From assembly GCA_016708875.1 (NCBI GenBank), contig JADJFA010000011.1:96001-160000 (forward strand): a stretch of 64,000 bases of DNA, in the 5' to 3' direction. Origin of the DNA: Lewinellaceae bacterium (lineage in GTDB: Bacteria > Bacteroidota > Bacteroidia > Chitinophagales > Saprospiraceae). Under the pieces are notes generated by a model. It was not told the DNA's origin. It worked only from the letters and a program-made list of their open reading frames with translations, and did no database searches. Numbering within the stretch: position 1 is the stretch's first letter; every line of letters starts with the position of its first letter. Both the position numbers and the translations under genes were made by a program. This document shows positions 54,094 to 64,000 of the stretch, piece by piece.

Positions 54094-54362
54094 GACCTTT
54101 TTTGTTTGGGTGAAGAATGAATTGGACAATTACACTTGACAAAAGTGTTAATGATACAAGCCTCGGTATTATTGATATTTGTCAGCCTCAAAATTTTTAT
54201 TATTGCATGTTATTAATATGTCTCTTTGCGCAATTTTCCTAATTCAAGTTTTTAGATGACAAATGTTGCCCAAAATAATTACGCCAAATCCTGTATTTAC
54301 TAAGCCAACCACCTGATAAGGCGAATACCTATTCTGACTGAGTGAATCATTTTTGGGTAAAC
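54094..54362. other. Intergenic region upstream of the cytochrome peroxidase
   Basis: About 270 bp of AT-rich sequence, presumably holding the promoter of the peroxidase gene. I could not fix a convincing TAnnTTTG site on the minus strand, and see no RNA gene. Confidence 0.4.
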
Positions 54363-54397
54363 AAAAACCCCGTTGAACGCACGCGCTCAACGGGGTT
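54363..54397 (-). terminator. Terminator of pnp
   Basis: An 11-bp perfect stem (AACCCCGTTGA / TCAACGGGGTT in plus orientation at 54366-54376 and 54387-54397) is followed on the minus strand by TTTTGTTT. It is about 55 bp after the pnp stop. Confidence 0.8.
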
Positions 54398-54449
54398 GAT
54401 ATTCTTGCAATTCAGGAGGCTCCGTGAAGTTGCCTCCTAAAATAGTAAC

Positions 54450-56777
54450 CTATCGGCCTCTGCCACCTCCACCAAATCCACCACCTCCACCTCTGCGGTC
54501 ATCGCCTCCGCGGCCACCGCCTCCGCCGCCACGACGATCATCGCCGCCACGACCACCTCCGCCGCCACCACGGCGATCTCCGCCACGGTCGCCGCCACCT
54601 CCGCGATTAGCGCGGGCTTCGTTCTCCTCATCCGTAGGCATGGTGCCATCAGGTTTGGCTACAATAGCACGGCGAGAGAGTTTCATCTTGCCCGTTTTTG
54701 GGTCTACGTCCAAAATTTTGAACTTAACCGTTTCGCCCACTTTCAGCACTTCACTGATGTGTTCGATACGACGGTGGTCATATTCTGACACGTGCAACAA
54801 ACCAGTTTTGCCTTTGAACTTGATAAACGCGCCATAATCAGCCAGTTCTTCCACTTCGCCTTCGAAGATGGAACCCACTTCTGGCATGAACACGATTTGT
54901 TGAATACGGGCGTAAGCCGAATCCAGTGCTTCCTTATTTGGGCCGAAAATAGCCACGATACCACCTTTTTCGTCCTCTTCGATGCTGATGGTCGTGCCAG
55001 TCTGGCGCTGCATTTCTTGAATGATCTTACCACCAGGCCCGATGACCGCGCCGATGTAGTCGCGCTCAATGCGGAACTCTACCACGCGAGGGGCATGTGG
55101 TTTGAGGTCTTCACGGGGCGCTGCAATCGCTTTTGCCATTTCGCCCAGGATATGCAAACGTCCTTCGCGGGCTTGCAAGAGTGCTTTGGTAAGCATCTCG
55201 TAAGGCATCCCGTCAATTTTGATGTCCATTTGTGTACCGCAAATGCCCTTGGCAGTCCCGGTCACTTTGAAGTCCATATCACCCAATGCGTCCTCGTCGC
55301 CAAGGATGTCAGAAAGGATCGCGATACGGCCTTTTTCATCGGCTATAGCGCCCATGGCGATTCCTGCTACGGGTGCCTTAAGCGGCACACCACCGTCCAT
55401 CAGCGCAAGCGAACCGGCGCACACGGTAGCCATGGAGGAAGAACCGTTCGATTCAAGAATATCCGACACTACACGCACGGTGTAAGCAAAATCCGCTGGG
55501 AACACTTTACGGATGGAGCGTCCCGCCAAATTGGCGTGGCCAACTTCCCGGCGACCTGGGCCGCGCATAGGTTTCACCTCGCCTGTTGAATAAGGTGGGA
55601 AATTGTAATGCAACAGGAATTTGTCATCATGGGGATCCAACGCAATGTCTATCAACGCTTTGTCTTGCTTGGTGCCAAGGGTAAGAGAGGTGAGCGATTG
55701 CGTTTCTCCACGTGTGAAGAGGGCCGAACCATGCGCAGAGGGCAGGTAATCTACTTCGCACCAGATGCTGCGCACTTCGTCAAACTTGCGGCCGTCAAGA
55801 CGTCTGCTGTCGGTCAGCACCATGTCGCGGATGACGTGCTTTTTGAGTTTGTCAAAGTAGCGTTCAGCAGCCAATTTCCACTCCGCCATGGTTTCTTCGC
55901 CAAACTCTTCGAGCACCTTGGCCATCGTCTCGGTCTTGATTTCTTCCAGACGCGTTTTGCGTGTGTCTTTGTCAGCAGCACTGCGGGCGAGGGTATAAAT
56001 GTCTGCGCTGGCGAGGGCTTCGATGCGCATTTTCAGCGCTTCGTTTTCAGGCACTTCTGGCAATGGCCGTTTTACCAGCGCTTTTTCGCCTACCAATGCA
56101 GCCAAGCGCTCTTGCGCTTCGATCTGGGTTTTGATAGCTTCGTGCGCGAATTTCATCGCAGCCACAAGTTCAGCTTCCTGGCACTCATCGGCTTCACCTT
56201 CCACCATCGTGATGTCGGTTTTGGTAGCCGCTACAATGAAATCCATGTCAGCCGCTTCGAGGGCTTTACGACCTGGATTGATGACGAACTCACCATTTAT
56301 CCGGGCCACACGAACTTCGGAGAAGAGGGCTTCAACAGGGATGTCGCTCACCGCAACAGCTGCCGAACAGACCAAACCAGCCAAAGCGTCTGGCATGATG
56401 TCTTTGTCGGCGCTGATCAGGTTGATGATTACCTGTGTGTCGTTCATGTAGCCATCAGGGAACAGCGGGCGCAGGGCCCGATCCACAAGACGGCAAATGA
56501 GGATTTCATAATCCGAAATCCGGGCTTCACGGCGGAAGAAGTTGCCAGGGATACGGCCTACTGCGGCGAATTTTTCCTGGTAATCCACTGAGAGCGGGAA
56601 GAAAGGTTGGCCTTCTTTGGCCTTTTGAGCACTGACAATCGTGCAAAGAAGCATCGTGTCGCCCATTTGGAGCAATACGGCACCGTCGGCTTGCGCGGCC
56701 AGTTTGCCCGTTTCGAGCGCGATCTCACGTCCGTCAGGTAGGTTAAACGTGATACGCAGCGGGATTTGCTTTCCCAT
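54450..56777 (-). CDS. pnp: Polyribonucleotide nucleotidyltransferase
   Basis: A 775-residue 3'-5' exoribonuclease that phosphorolyses RNA, working in mRNA turnover. Two RNase PH domains frame a helical linker: FPLSVDYQEKFAAVGRIPGNFFRRE and, in the second core, THG-equivalent GSALFTRGETQSLTSLTLG and LDPHDDKFLLHYNFPPYSTGE. A KH domain (IGPGGK with the GxxG loop) and an S1 domain (GEVEELADYGAFIKF) follow. The C-terminus is an unusual Arg/Gly-rich, disordered tail of about 55 residues (RGGDRRGGGG repeats), likely RNA-binding. ATG at 56777. It lies downstream of rpsO in the conserved rpsO-pnp order. Confidence 0.97.
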   Translation of the reverse strand: MGKQIPLRITFNLPDGREIALETGKLAAQADGAVLLQMGDTMLLCTIVSAQKAKEGQPFFPLSVDYQEKFAAVGRIPGNFFRREARISDYEILICRLVDRALRPLFPDGYMNDTQVIINLISADKDIMPDALAGLVCSAAVAVSDIPVEALFSEVRVARINGEFVINPGRKALEAADMDFIVAATKTDITMVEGEADECQEAELVAAMKFAHEAIKTQIEAQERLAALVGEKALVKRPLPEVPENEALKMRIEALASADIYTLARSAADKDTRKTRLEEIKTETMAKVLEEFGEETMAEWKLAAERYFDKLKKHVIRDMVLTDSRRLDGRKFDEVRSIWCEVDYLPSAHGSALFTRGETQSLTSLTLGTKQDKALIDIALDPHDDKFLLHYNFPPYSTGEVKPMRGPGRREVGHANLAGRSIRKVFPADFAYTVRVVSDILESNGSSSMATVCAGSLALMDGGVPLKAPVAGIAMGAIADEKGRIAILSDILGDEDALGDMDFKVTGTAKGICGTQMDIKIDGMPYEMLTKALLQAREGRLHILGEMAKAIAAPREDLKPHAPRVVEFRIERDYIGAVIGPGGKIIQEMQRQTGTTISIEEDEKGGIVAIFGPNKEALDSAYARIQQIVFMPEVGSIFEGEVEELADYGAFIKFKGKTGLLHVSEYDHRRIEHISEVLKVGETVKFKILDVDPKTGKMKLSRRAIVAKPDGTMPTDEENEARANRGGGGDRGGDRRGGGGGGRGGDDRRGGGGGGRGGDDRRGGGGGFGGGGRGR

Positions 56778-57140
56778 TGTAAAAGAACAAGTTATGCCCG
56801 AGGTTTGGAAGCAGAAGGCAGTGGCAGTTGGCGGTAGCCAGTGGCACTTAGCAGTAGCAGTTTACAGAAAAGCCGATTCAGGCTGTGGGGAAAATGCGCA
56901 AAAACCGAAAAATCACACAAAGAGGCAGGGAAATAAGGACAACGTCCTCGCCTGTGTCTTTGTGTGGGGGAACATTAATCCCCGTTTTTGGCAAGTTTTC
57001 CCCGTATCTGAGGGGCATTTTTAGCGAAAAGCGCGTTGCTCTGCACAAACCCGGACGGGTGAAAAATATCTGAACGTCCCAATTCTCGGGGCGGATTTAT
57101 TAAGGTAGGCGGGTTTCAATAACGGTCTTGAGGGAGGTAA
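56778..57140. repeat. Repeat-rich gap between rpsO and pnp
   Basis: About 360 bp without a gene. GGCAGTGGCAG and GCAGTAGCAG words (56815-56870) are the complement of the word set at 46290-46347. CACACAAAGAGGCAGGG (56913-56929) pairs with CCTCGCCTGTGTCTTTGTGTG (about 56949-56969). The rest shows nothing that I can name. Confidence 0.55.
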
Positions 57141-57179
57141 AAAAATCCGCCCCAATTCATTGAACCGGGACGGATTTTT
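57141..57179 (-). terminator. Terminator of rpsO
   Basis: AAAAATCCGCCCC...TTCA and TGAA...GGGACGGATTTTT pair into a long imperfect stem, with a run of T in minus orientation, 12 bp past the rpsO stop. Confidence 0.75.
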
Positions 57180-57190
57180 GTAAGGCTTGA

Positions 57191-57466
57191 CTATTTACGC
57201 AGACCGAGTTTTTCGATAAGTGCGCGATATTTGTAAATGTCTTTCTTGGCGTAGTAAGACAAGAAACTTTTGCGTTGGCCTACCATTGTGAGCAGGGCGC
57301 GGCGCGTAGAGTGGTCTTTTTTGAACTTGCGAAGGTGATCGGAAAGGCACTCAATGCGGTAGGTAAGTAGTGCCACTTGTACTTCTGTGTTGCCCGTGTC
57401 GTTGGGCTTTTCGCCATACTTCGCTGTGATCTCGGCGATTTTTTCTTTGCTGTAATAGACTGCCAT
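57191..57466 (-). CDS. rpsO: 30S ribosomal protein S15
   Basis: A 91-residue primary 16S rRNA-binding protein of the small subunit. The four-helix pattern and motifs match: YGEKPNDTGNTEVQVALLTYRIECLSDHL, then HSTRRALLTMVGQRKSFLSYY and YRALIEKLGLRK. Length is normal. It is followed downstream by a terminator and then pnp, the usual linkage. Confidence 0.97.
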   Translation of the reverse strand: MAVYYSKEKIAEITAKYGEKPNDTGNTEVQVALLTYRIECLSDHLRKFKKDHSTRRALLTMVGQRKSFLSYYAKKDIYKYRALIEKLGLRK

Positions 57467-57495
57467 TGTTATAAAGTGATGAGGTGATAGAGAAG

Positions 57496-57522
57496 CCCGC
57501 CTTCGCTAAAGCTATGGCGGGT
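57496..57522. repeat. REP-like palindrome copy 3
   Basis: CCCGCC and GGCGGG flank TTCGCTAAAGCTAT. It sits 30 bp upstream of rpsO and is nearly identical to the copy in the giant surface gene at 46061. Confidence 0.8.
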
Positions 57523-57685
57523 AAACCAAAAACGAATTTCCGAGGGTCAAACGGCAGTTATTGCCTATCCATCCGCTTTTAGCGGGGGCAAAAGTAAGGC
57601 AATATATTTTGTATTCAAAGGGAATGTTCCCGAAAGTTTTGAAAGAGGGGGGATTCGCGCAGTGATTTCCAAAGATAATTTTTAA

Positions 57686-57776
57686 TAGTATCAAGTTAAG
57701 AGTTTCAAGTATAAAGTTTCAAGTTCCACATCCCTTTGGACTTTATACTTGAAACTTTTTACTTGAAACTTTCAAA
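57686..57776. repeat. Word-repeat hairpin of TTTCAAGTATAAAG
   Basis: AGTTTCAAGTATAAAGT (57701-57717) pairs perfectly with 57740-57756, embedded in further CAAGTTTCAAG/ACTTGAAAC words. The right end supplies the last codons and stop of the phosphatase gene (ESFK-stop from GAAAGTTTCAAGTAA). Confidence 0.75.
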
Positions 57777-58904
57777 CCCTAATGCCGCCCGCATCTTAAA
57801 ATATATCTCAGTATTCTCGTAAACCCCGGAAAACAACGCCGCCTGAGGACCGTAGGCATATACTGGCACCATGGCAGCTGTGTGCACTTTGGTAGAAAAG
57901 GATGGCTTGAACTGTTTGCGAAATTCCGACTGCGTGAGGGCAAGACCGCCGCACTCATGGTCGCCCGTGACAACGACAAGGGTTTCGCCATTGGAAGCAG
58001 CAAACTCCATGGCTGCTCGTACTGTTTTGTCGAAATCAGCCATTTCGGCACGAAGCCATTGGTGATTGTTGGAATGGCTGGCCCAATCAATTTGACTACC
58101 TTCTACCATCAAAAAGAACCCTTTTTCTGAACGTTTTTCCAGAAAATCACAAGCTAAACGGGTGGCCTTTGGCAGATATGTTCGCCCGGCGAGTGCTGTG
58201 ACTGGTTCCATTTCATTGGTGAAATTCACAAAAGGCTGGGAACCATCAAGCGGGAGATTATTAAAACCAGTGCCGAGCCTAACAACATAACCGCGCGCCC
58301 GAAGCGAATCCACCAAATTGAGTTTGTCAGGGCGCAGGTTGAACATATTTTCGCCTCCTGCAATAAGACAATCGAAGGGCGTACGAAGGTAGTCAAGCGC
58401 AATATCCTCCGTGTATGCCCGAAGTTCGCGGTGGGAGATAAAGCAGGCAGGCGTGGCGTGGGTAGCCGTGCAGGTGGTTACCATACCCGTTGCAAAACCC
58501 CGACGATCAAGGTCTTCGAGGATGGTAGGGCAAGGATGATCGTCCGGAGGAAGCACACCAATGGCGCCAACTGTGGTCTTTTCGCCGCAGGCAAAGGCCG
58601 TAGCGCCAGCTGCCGAATCCGTTACCCGATAATCGGACGCGTGGCTCTTGTGAAAGCCCACTACGGGGAATTTCTCGAACACAGTTTTACCCACGCCCAT
58701 CCAATAGATATGCGCCGACACCTGTGCCGCTGCCATGCCATCACCGATCAGAAAAATGATGTTTTTGGGTCGGTTGGAAAATTTAACGGCTTGAAAATCA
58801 ATGGCTGGCTTACGAACAGGAGCACAATTAAAACCACAAAAGGCAAGGAGGAAAAGACAAAAAGCAAAACCGGTAACGGGGGGCTTGAGGGCACGATTTT
58901 TCAT
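57759..58904 (-). CDS. phoA: Alkaline phosphatase
   Basis: A 381-residue exported metalloenzyme hydrolysing phosphate monoesters in the periplasm. The signal sequence ends with LLAFCGFNCAP, a possible lipobox. Motifs: IFLIGDGMAAAQ (metal-binding Asp), VTDSAAGATAFACG (nucleophile Ser), HATPACFISHR, FLMVEGSQIDWASHSN (metal-binding His) and VVVTGDHECGGL (Asp-His). The C-terminal residues are formed by a repeat. Length is typical for small PhoA-like enzymes. The symbol is by family; the exact subgroup is uncertain. Confidence 0.9.
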   Translation of the reverse strand: MKNRALKPPVTGFAFCLFLLAFCGFNCAPVRKPAIDFQAVKFSNRPKNIIFLIGDGMAAAQVSAHIYWMGVGKTVFEKFPVVGFHKSHASDYRVTDSAAGATAFACGEKTTVGAIGVLPPDDHPCPTILEDLDRRGFATGMVTTCTATHATPACFISHRELRAYTEDIALDYLRTPFDCLIAGGENMFNLRPDKLNLVDSLRARGYVVRLGTGFNNLPLDGSQPFVNFTNEMEPVTALAGRTYLPKATRLACDFLEKRSEKGFFLMVEGSQIDWASHSNNHQWLRAEMADFDKTVRAAMEFAASNGETLVVVTGDHECGGLALTQSEFRKQFKPSFSTKVHTAAMVPVYAYGPQAALFSGVYENTEIYFKMRAALGFESFK

Positions 58905-58963
58905 TTTAAATTCTCCTGTTTTGCGCCTGCCTGACGGCTGTCAGGGTTTTGCTGTTTATTAGT

Positions 58964-59617
58964 CTACACCAATAGTCCGTCTTTCATCTCCAGACACCGG
59001 TCCGAAAGTTCTGCCAATTCCTTGTTGTGCGTCACGATAACGAAGGTTTGGCCATAGTCATCGCGCAGTTGACGGATGAGTTGGTGTAGGTCTTTGGAAG
59101 CACTGGAGTCCAGGTTTCCTGTTGGCTCGTCGGCGAAGATGATGTCGGGTTGGTTGACCAGTGCGCGGGCCACAGCTACGCGCTGCTGTTCTCCGCCGGA
59201 AAGTTGCATGGGTTTGTGCGTGAGGCGGTCATGAAGGCCGAGATAGTCGAGCAGTTCTTCCGCGCGACGTTTAACCGCTGCATCGCTTTTGCGCTGAATG
59301 TACCCGGGAATGCAGACGTTTTCCAGCGCAGTAAACTCCGGCAACAAATGGTGAAACTGAAATACAAACCCGATGTGCTGGTTGCGAAAAGCGGCCAACT
59401 GATTGGCATTCAGCGCTTTAATGCGCTGACCAGCAATTGTCATTTCACCCCGGTCGGCCCAATCGAGCGTACCAAGAATATGTAGCAGGGTGCTTTTGCC
59501 CGCGCCGGACTTGCCGACGATGCTCAGTATTTCACCCTTGGGAATTTCGAGATTCACTCCCTTGAGGATTTCAAGCGGGCCGTATGATTTGTGGATGTCT
59601 TTGGCTTCAAGTACCAT
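58964..59617 (-). CDS. lolD: ABC transporter ATP-binding protein, LolD-like
   Basis: A 217-residue ATPase of the LolD/MacB type that powers export of lipoproteins or peptides from the inner membrane. Walker A GKSGAGKST, Q-loop FVFQFHHLLPEFTALENV (the LLPEFT is LolD-like), signature LSGGEQQRVAVARAL, Walker B IIFADEPTGNLDSS and the H-loop VTHN are all intact. ATG at 59617. No permease (LolC/E) is adjacent. Confidence 0.9.
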   Translation of the reverse strand: MVLEAKDIHKSYGPLEILKGVNLEIPKGEILSIVGKSGAGKSTLLHILGTLDWADRGEMTIAGQRIKALNANQLAAFRNQHIGFVFQFHHLLPEFTALENVCIPGYIQRKSDAAVKRRAEELLDYLGLHDRLTHKPMQLSGGEQQRVAVARALVNQPDIIFADEPTGNLDSSASKDLHQLIRQLRDDYGQTFVIVTHNKELAELSDRCLEMKDGLLV

Positions 59618-59642
59618 GATAGGGACAAAGGTCGGAAAAAGT

Positions 59643-60287
59643 TCAGAGCTTCTCCCCAAAAGACAAATCCCCTGCATCGCCCAAACCTGGTACGATATAA
59701 GATTTAGCGGTCAGTTCCTCGTCCACTGCACCCGCCCAAATGCGGGCCTTGGGCCAACGGCGGCGCACGGCTTCTACCCCTGAAGTACTGGCAATCACCG
59801 TGGCTACATGGAGTGCAGCAGGTTTGCCAAATCGTTCAAGTTCTTTGAGTGCGAGATTCACAGAGGCGCCCGTTGCCAGCATTGGGTCAGCGATGATGAG
59901 TACACAGCCGTCGAGATTAACCTTGCTCATATAATCCAGTTGAATCTCGAAGGATCCGTCTTTGTGGTGCTTGCGGTAGGCCGCGATAAATACGTTGTCT
60001 GCCGCGTCAAAGTAGTTTAACATGCCTTGATGAAAGGGCAGCCCAGCGCGGAGTATCGTGGCCAAAACTACCCGTTGTGTTGGGAGCATGACAGTCGCTG
60101 CACCAAGCTGGGTATCAACTATAACGGGTTCGTATACAAGTGTTTGGGAGATTTCGTAGGCCAACACTTCGCCTACACGCTCCAGATTGCGGCGGAAGCG
60201 CGGGCGGTCCTGCTGGGTTTCTGCATTACGCAGTTCCGCGATAAAACGGTTAGCGATAGAGTCTTGGGTAGCGAGGTTGAAAAGCAT
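59643..60287 (-). CDS. upp: Uracil phosphoribosyltransferase
   Basis: A 214-residue cytoplasmic enzyme that makes UMP from uracil and PRPP. The PRPP-binding motif is VLIIADPMLATGASVNLAL. The uracil-binding C-terminal region reads AGAVDEELTAKSYIVPGLGDAGDLSFGE. The N-terminal RPRFRRNLERVGEVLAYEI and RAGLPFHQGML also match. It is followed 25 bp downstream by the LolD-like gene on the same strand. Confidence 0.96.
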   Translation of the reverse strand: MLFNLATQDSIANRFIAELRNAETQQDRPRFRRNLERVGEVLAYEISQTLVYEPVIVDTQLGAATVMLPTQRVVLATILRAGLPFHQGMLNYFDAADNVFIAAYRKHHKDGSFEIQLDYMSKVNLDGCVLIIADPMLATGASVNLALKELERFGKPAALHVATVIASTSGVEAVRRRWPKARIWAGAVDEELTAKSYIVPGLGDAGDLSFGEKL

Positions 60288-60468
60288 GGATGGTGACTGG
60301 TGATTGGTGGATTGTTTACCCGCCGCAGTCCCGAGTGCTCGGGACGAAGGAGGGGTGATTGGTGGATCTACTCACAAAATTACAACTTGCCCGCATGGTT
60401 TTCCCACTTGGAAATTGCTACATTACGTTTCTGCTTATCTTTCGGCATTGTTTCTTAATCGCAGAAAA

Positions 60469-61925
60469 ATGGGAAAACTTTTCAGTGTTTTATTTTTTCT
60501 ATTGCCCACACTGGCGAACGCAGCATTTGTTACAGGCCAAATCCGCAATGCCACACCTGGTGCTCGAGTAGAGGTTCTCGTACCGCAGCGGTATATAGAT
60601 GGGCACGATGGGCACTACCGGGGTATCCTAGACGGTCAATCACGTTTTTCAATCGAGGCTACCTTATCAGAACCTCAGTTGGCATTCCTGATTTTTAATG
60701 ACGAAAGTCTGGCTATTTTCCTGTCTCCAGATGATTCTTTAACCCTTAAAATGGATGCCTTTCAATTTCCATTAGCCGTTAATTTCGGTGGAATGGCCGG
60801 GGTGAACAACCGTCTTCTTTCAGATTATCTTCGACAAAACCCCTTGGATTTCAACGAATTCAACAATATCCGCTTTAAAATCGGGCAATACTGGACAGCC
60901 GTAGAAATGTCGCTCAACGAACTGATGGAAGACCTTCCACCCGCCGAACTAAAAGCCCATTTTGACAGTCTAAAAACGGCTTCAATTGCACTCTTTGAAA
61001 AGTTTGAACAACAAGATCCCGGTGCTATTTCGTCAGATTTTGCCCAATGGCTTAATGCCGAAATCACTTATTCCTGGGCTTACCACCTCCTGGTGTATGG
61101 CCATGTGTACGGTGGCCGGCACAATATCCAGCCCGATTTTTTTGACTTTCTGTATGAAGCACCCATTATAGCCGAATCACTTGGAAGCGAATGGTATCGA
61201 CAGTTTTTGCTGGCATTCATGGCACGACAGCAGGCCAAAGCGAGCAGTGAGCCAACAGATTTTTGGGCAGGTCAGTATCAACTTGCCGGCAAACTTTTGA
61301 GCGGAAAGCCGCTTGCATTTTTCCGTTCGGAAATTATTAGCACCGCTTTTTCAGCAGAAAAATACCGCGATTTATTGCCGCATTATACCCACTTTTTGCA
61401 AACAAATGAGTATTCAATGTATGACGGAAAAGTAGAGGGTTTATACCAAAAGTATGCTCGGGTCTTACCCGGCTCTTATGCGCCGGCCTTTGAAACTACC
61501 GATGCGGATGGAAACGAAATCAGCCTGTTGCAACTGCGTGGCAAGGTAGTCTATCTTAATTTTTGGGCAAGTTGGTGCGGAGCTTGCCTACGTAAAATGG
61601 AAATAATGGATGACTATGGGCTGAATTCAACTCAAAAGGCATTGAGATTGTGAATGTTTCTATGGATGCGGATGCAGACAACTGGAGAGCCGCCCTTGTT
61701 GAACGGGCATTTAAGGGGCGGCATTTGTTGTCTACTGCTGGGGTTAGTCGCAATATTGGCGTCCTCTTTGGGGTGGAAGCCATCCCACAATACTTCATCA
61801 TTGGGCGCAATGGTACGTTTGCCGACAAGGCAGATACAAATCAACCCGCTGATATTTGGCAACAGCTTCTTCTGCCTTTCCCCGGCGGCCCAGAACACGG
61901 GCTTAACCATCGGGATTCGGAATGA
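60469..61925 (+). CDS. Thioredoxin-like (TlpA family) exported protein, frameshifted
   Basis: About 485 residues. A signal peptide (MGKLFSVLFFLLPTLANA) starts at ATG 60469. Residues about 20-340 form a helical domain found in DUF4369/AhpC-type Bacteroidota thiol proteins. The C-terminal thioredoxin domain has GSYAPAFETTDADGNEISLLQLRGK and the redox-active NFWASWCGACLRKM (CGAC). The frame breaks at a GGG run (61618-61620): one G too few splits DDYG from AEFNSKGIEIVNVSMD. It resumes through GVEAIPQYFIIGRNG (cis-Pro) to the stop at 61925. Probable periplasmic disulfide reductase. Confidence 0.85.
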
Positions 61926-61987
61926 GAAGAGGTAGAAACAGAAATGCCCCGCTGTCAGAAGACAACGAGGCATTTTGTTAAATTGAG

Positions 61988-62098
61988 TTGGCACCGACCT
62001 ACTCTCCCGGGACATCTGACCCAGTACCATCGGCGCTGACGGGCTTAACTGCTCTGTTCGGAATGGGAAGAGGTGAACCCCATCGCCAAAGGCACCAA
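61988..62098 (-). rRNA. rrf: 5S ribosomal RNA
   Basis: On the minus strand the sequence begins GGTGCCTTTGGCGATGGGGT, has CCCATTCCGAACAGAGCAG (loop B/C core of 5S) and ends with AGAGTAGGTCGGTGCC, pairing with the 5' end. Length about 108-111 nt. It follows the 23S gene in the usual order. Confidence 0.95.
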
Positions 62099-62231
62099 CA
62101 ACTCTTTTATCCGCCATAGCACAAAGTGCGAAGGAGGATACTCGCTTTGTGCGAGATTTTTTAACACCGACAAGGTTGTTGGGAGAGTGCTCTAGCAGAG
62201 CAACTGAGGTAATGTTCTAAGAAAAATTTAA
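62099..62231. other. 23S-5S spacer
   Basis: About 130 bp without a gene; no tRNA was recognised in it. Confidence 0.6.

Positions 62232-64000
<1,769 letters not shown>

Noticed and set aside
54424..54837. Pro/Arg-rich open frame on the plus strand
   Set aside because: It is antisense to the Gly/Arg-rich tail of pnp and is produced by its codon bias.
57467..57758. Possible tRNA in the rpsO upstream gap
   Set aside because: The hairpins are a REP-like palindrome and a word-repeat hairpin; no cloverleaf or T-loop sequence.
60304..60468. N-terminal extension of the TlpA-like protein
   Set aside because: The ATG at 60469 begins a clean signal peptide; the upstream codons include a CCCGAGTGCTCGGG palindrome.

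Overview
The window is a piece of a Bacteroidota chromosome, most likely from the Saprospirales (Haliscomenobacter/Lewinella-like). Evidence: three secreted proteins end in type IX secretion sorting domains (two type A, one type B/CHU_C). Several promoters fit the Bacteroidota TTG...TAnnTTTG pattern. The gene set includes a Porin_10-type putative porin, a PspC/DUF2807 protein and an ElaA-type GNAT. This placement is inferred from gene content, not from a phylogeny.

Layout. 0-11.4 kb: SNF2 helicase tail, MIP channel, broken S9 peptidase, a bacterial pentameric ligand-gated channel homologue, a two-domain acyltransferase, MarC, a secreted endonuclease-like protein, a putative porin and FabI. 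11.9-20.5 kb: a CBM48-like protein, two unknown proteins, a T9SS-exported pentaheme cytochrome overlapping a Dpp/Opp permease, DUF547, GT2, GNAT and ribosomal protein L25. 20.6-30.7 kb: a 3-TM/winged-helix protein, a retropepsin-PDZ protease, Asd, a PIN toxin-antitoxin pair, a long LEA-like coiled-coil protein, a membrane protein/XRE pair, DUF481, RlmF and a decayed ORF6N gene. 30.7-39 kb: MnmE, a membrane protein, a SIR2-TIR fusion (the best candidate immune gene), a DUF433/DUF5615 pair and PadR/PspC. 39-49.4 kb: a roughly 2290-residue CHU_C surface protein, an acyltransferase, RlmD, a rhodanese and PaaD. 49.4-62 kb: a beta-helix surface protein, a poly-G/poly-C anomaly, a beta-barrel/cytochrome peroxidase pair, Pnp, RpsO, PhoA, LolD-like, Upp and a TlpA-like protein. 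62-64 kb: 5S and the 3' part of 23S rRNA.

Two features run through the whole window. First, gaps are packed with palindromic elements. Some are long hairpins, each built from its own short repeated word; others are recognisable dispersed families (GTGTGGCACACC, GAAGTGACACTTT, and CCCGCC...GGCGGG). Several lie inside coding sequence in frame, notably in signal peptides and in rlmD. Second, about ten otherwise good genes are broken by single-base shifts, several in homopolymers. Together with a homopolymer-inflated stretch at 51.5-52.06 kb, this suggests uncorrected long-read errors rather than biological decay. Broken genes are given here as one reconstructed span.
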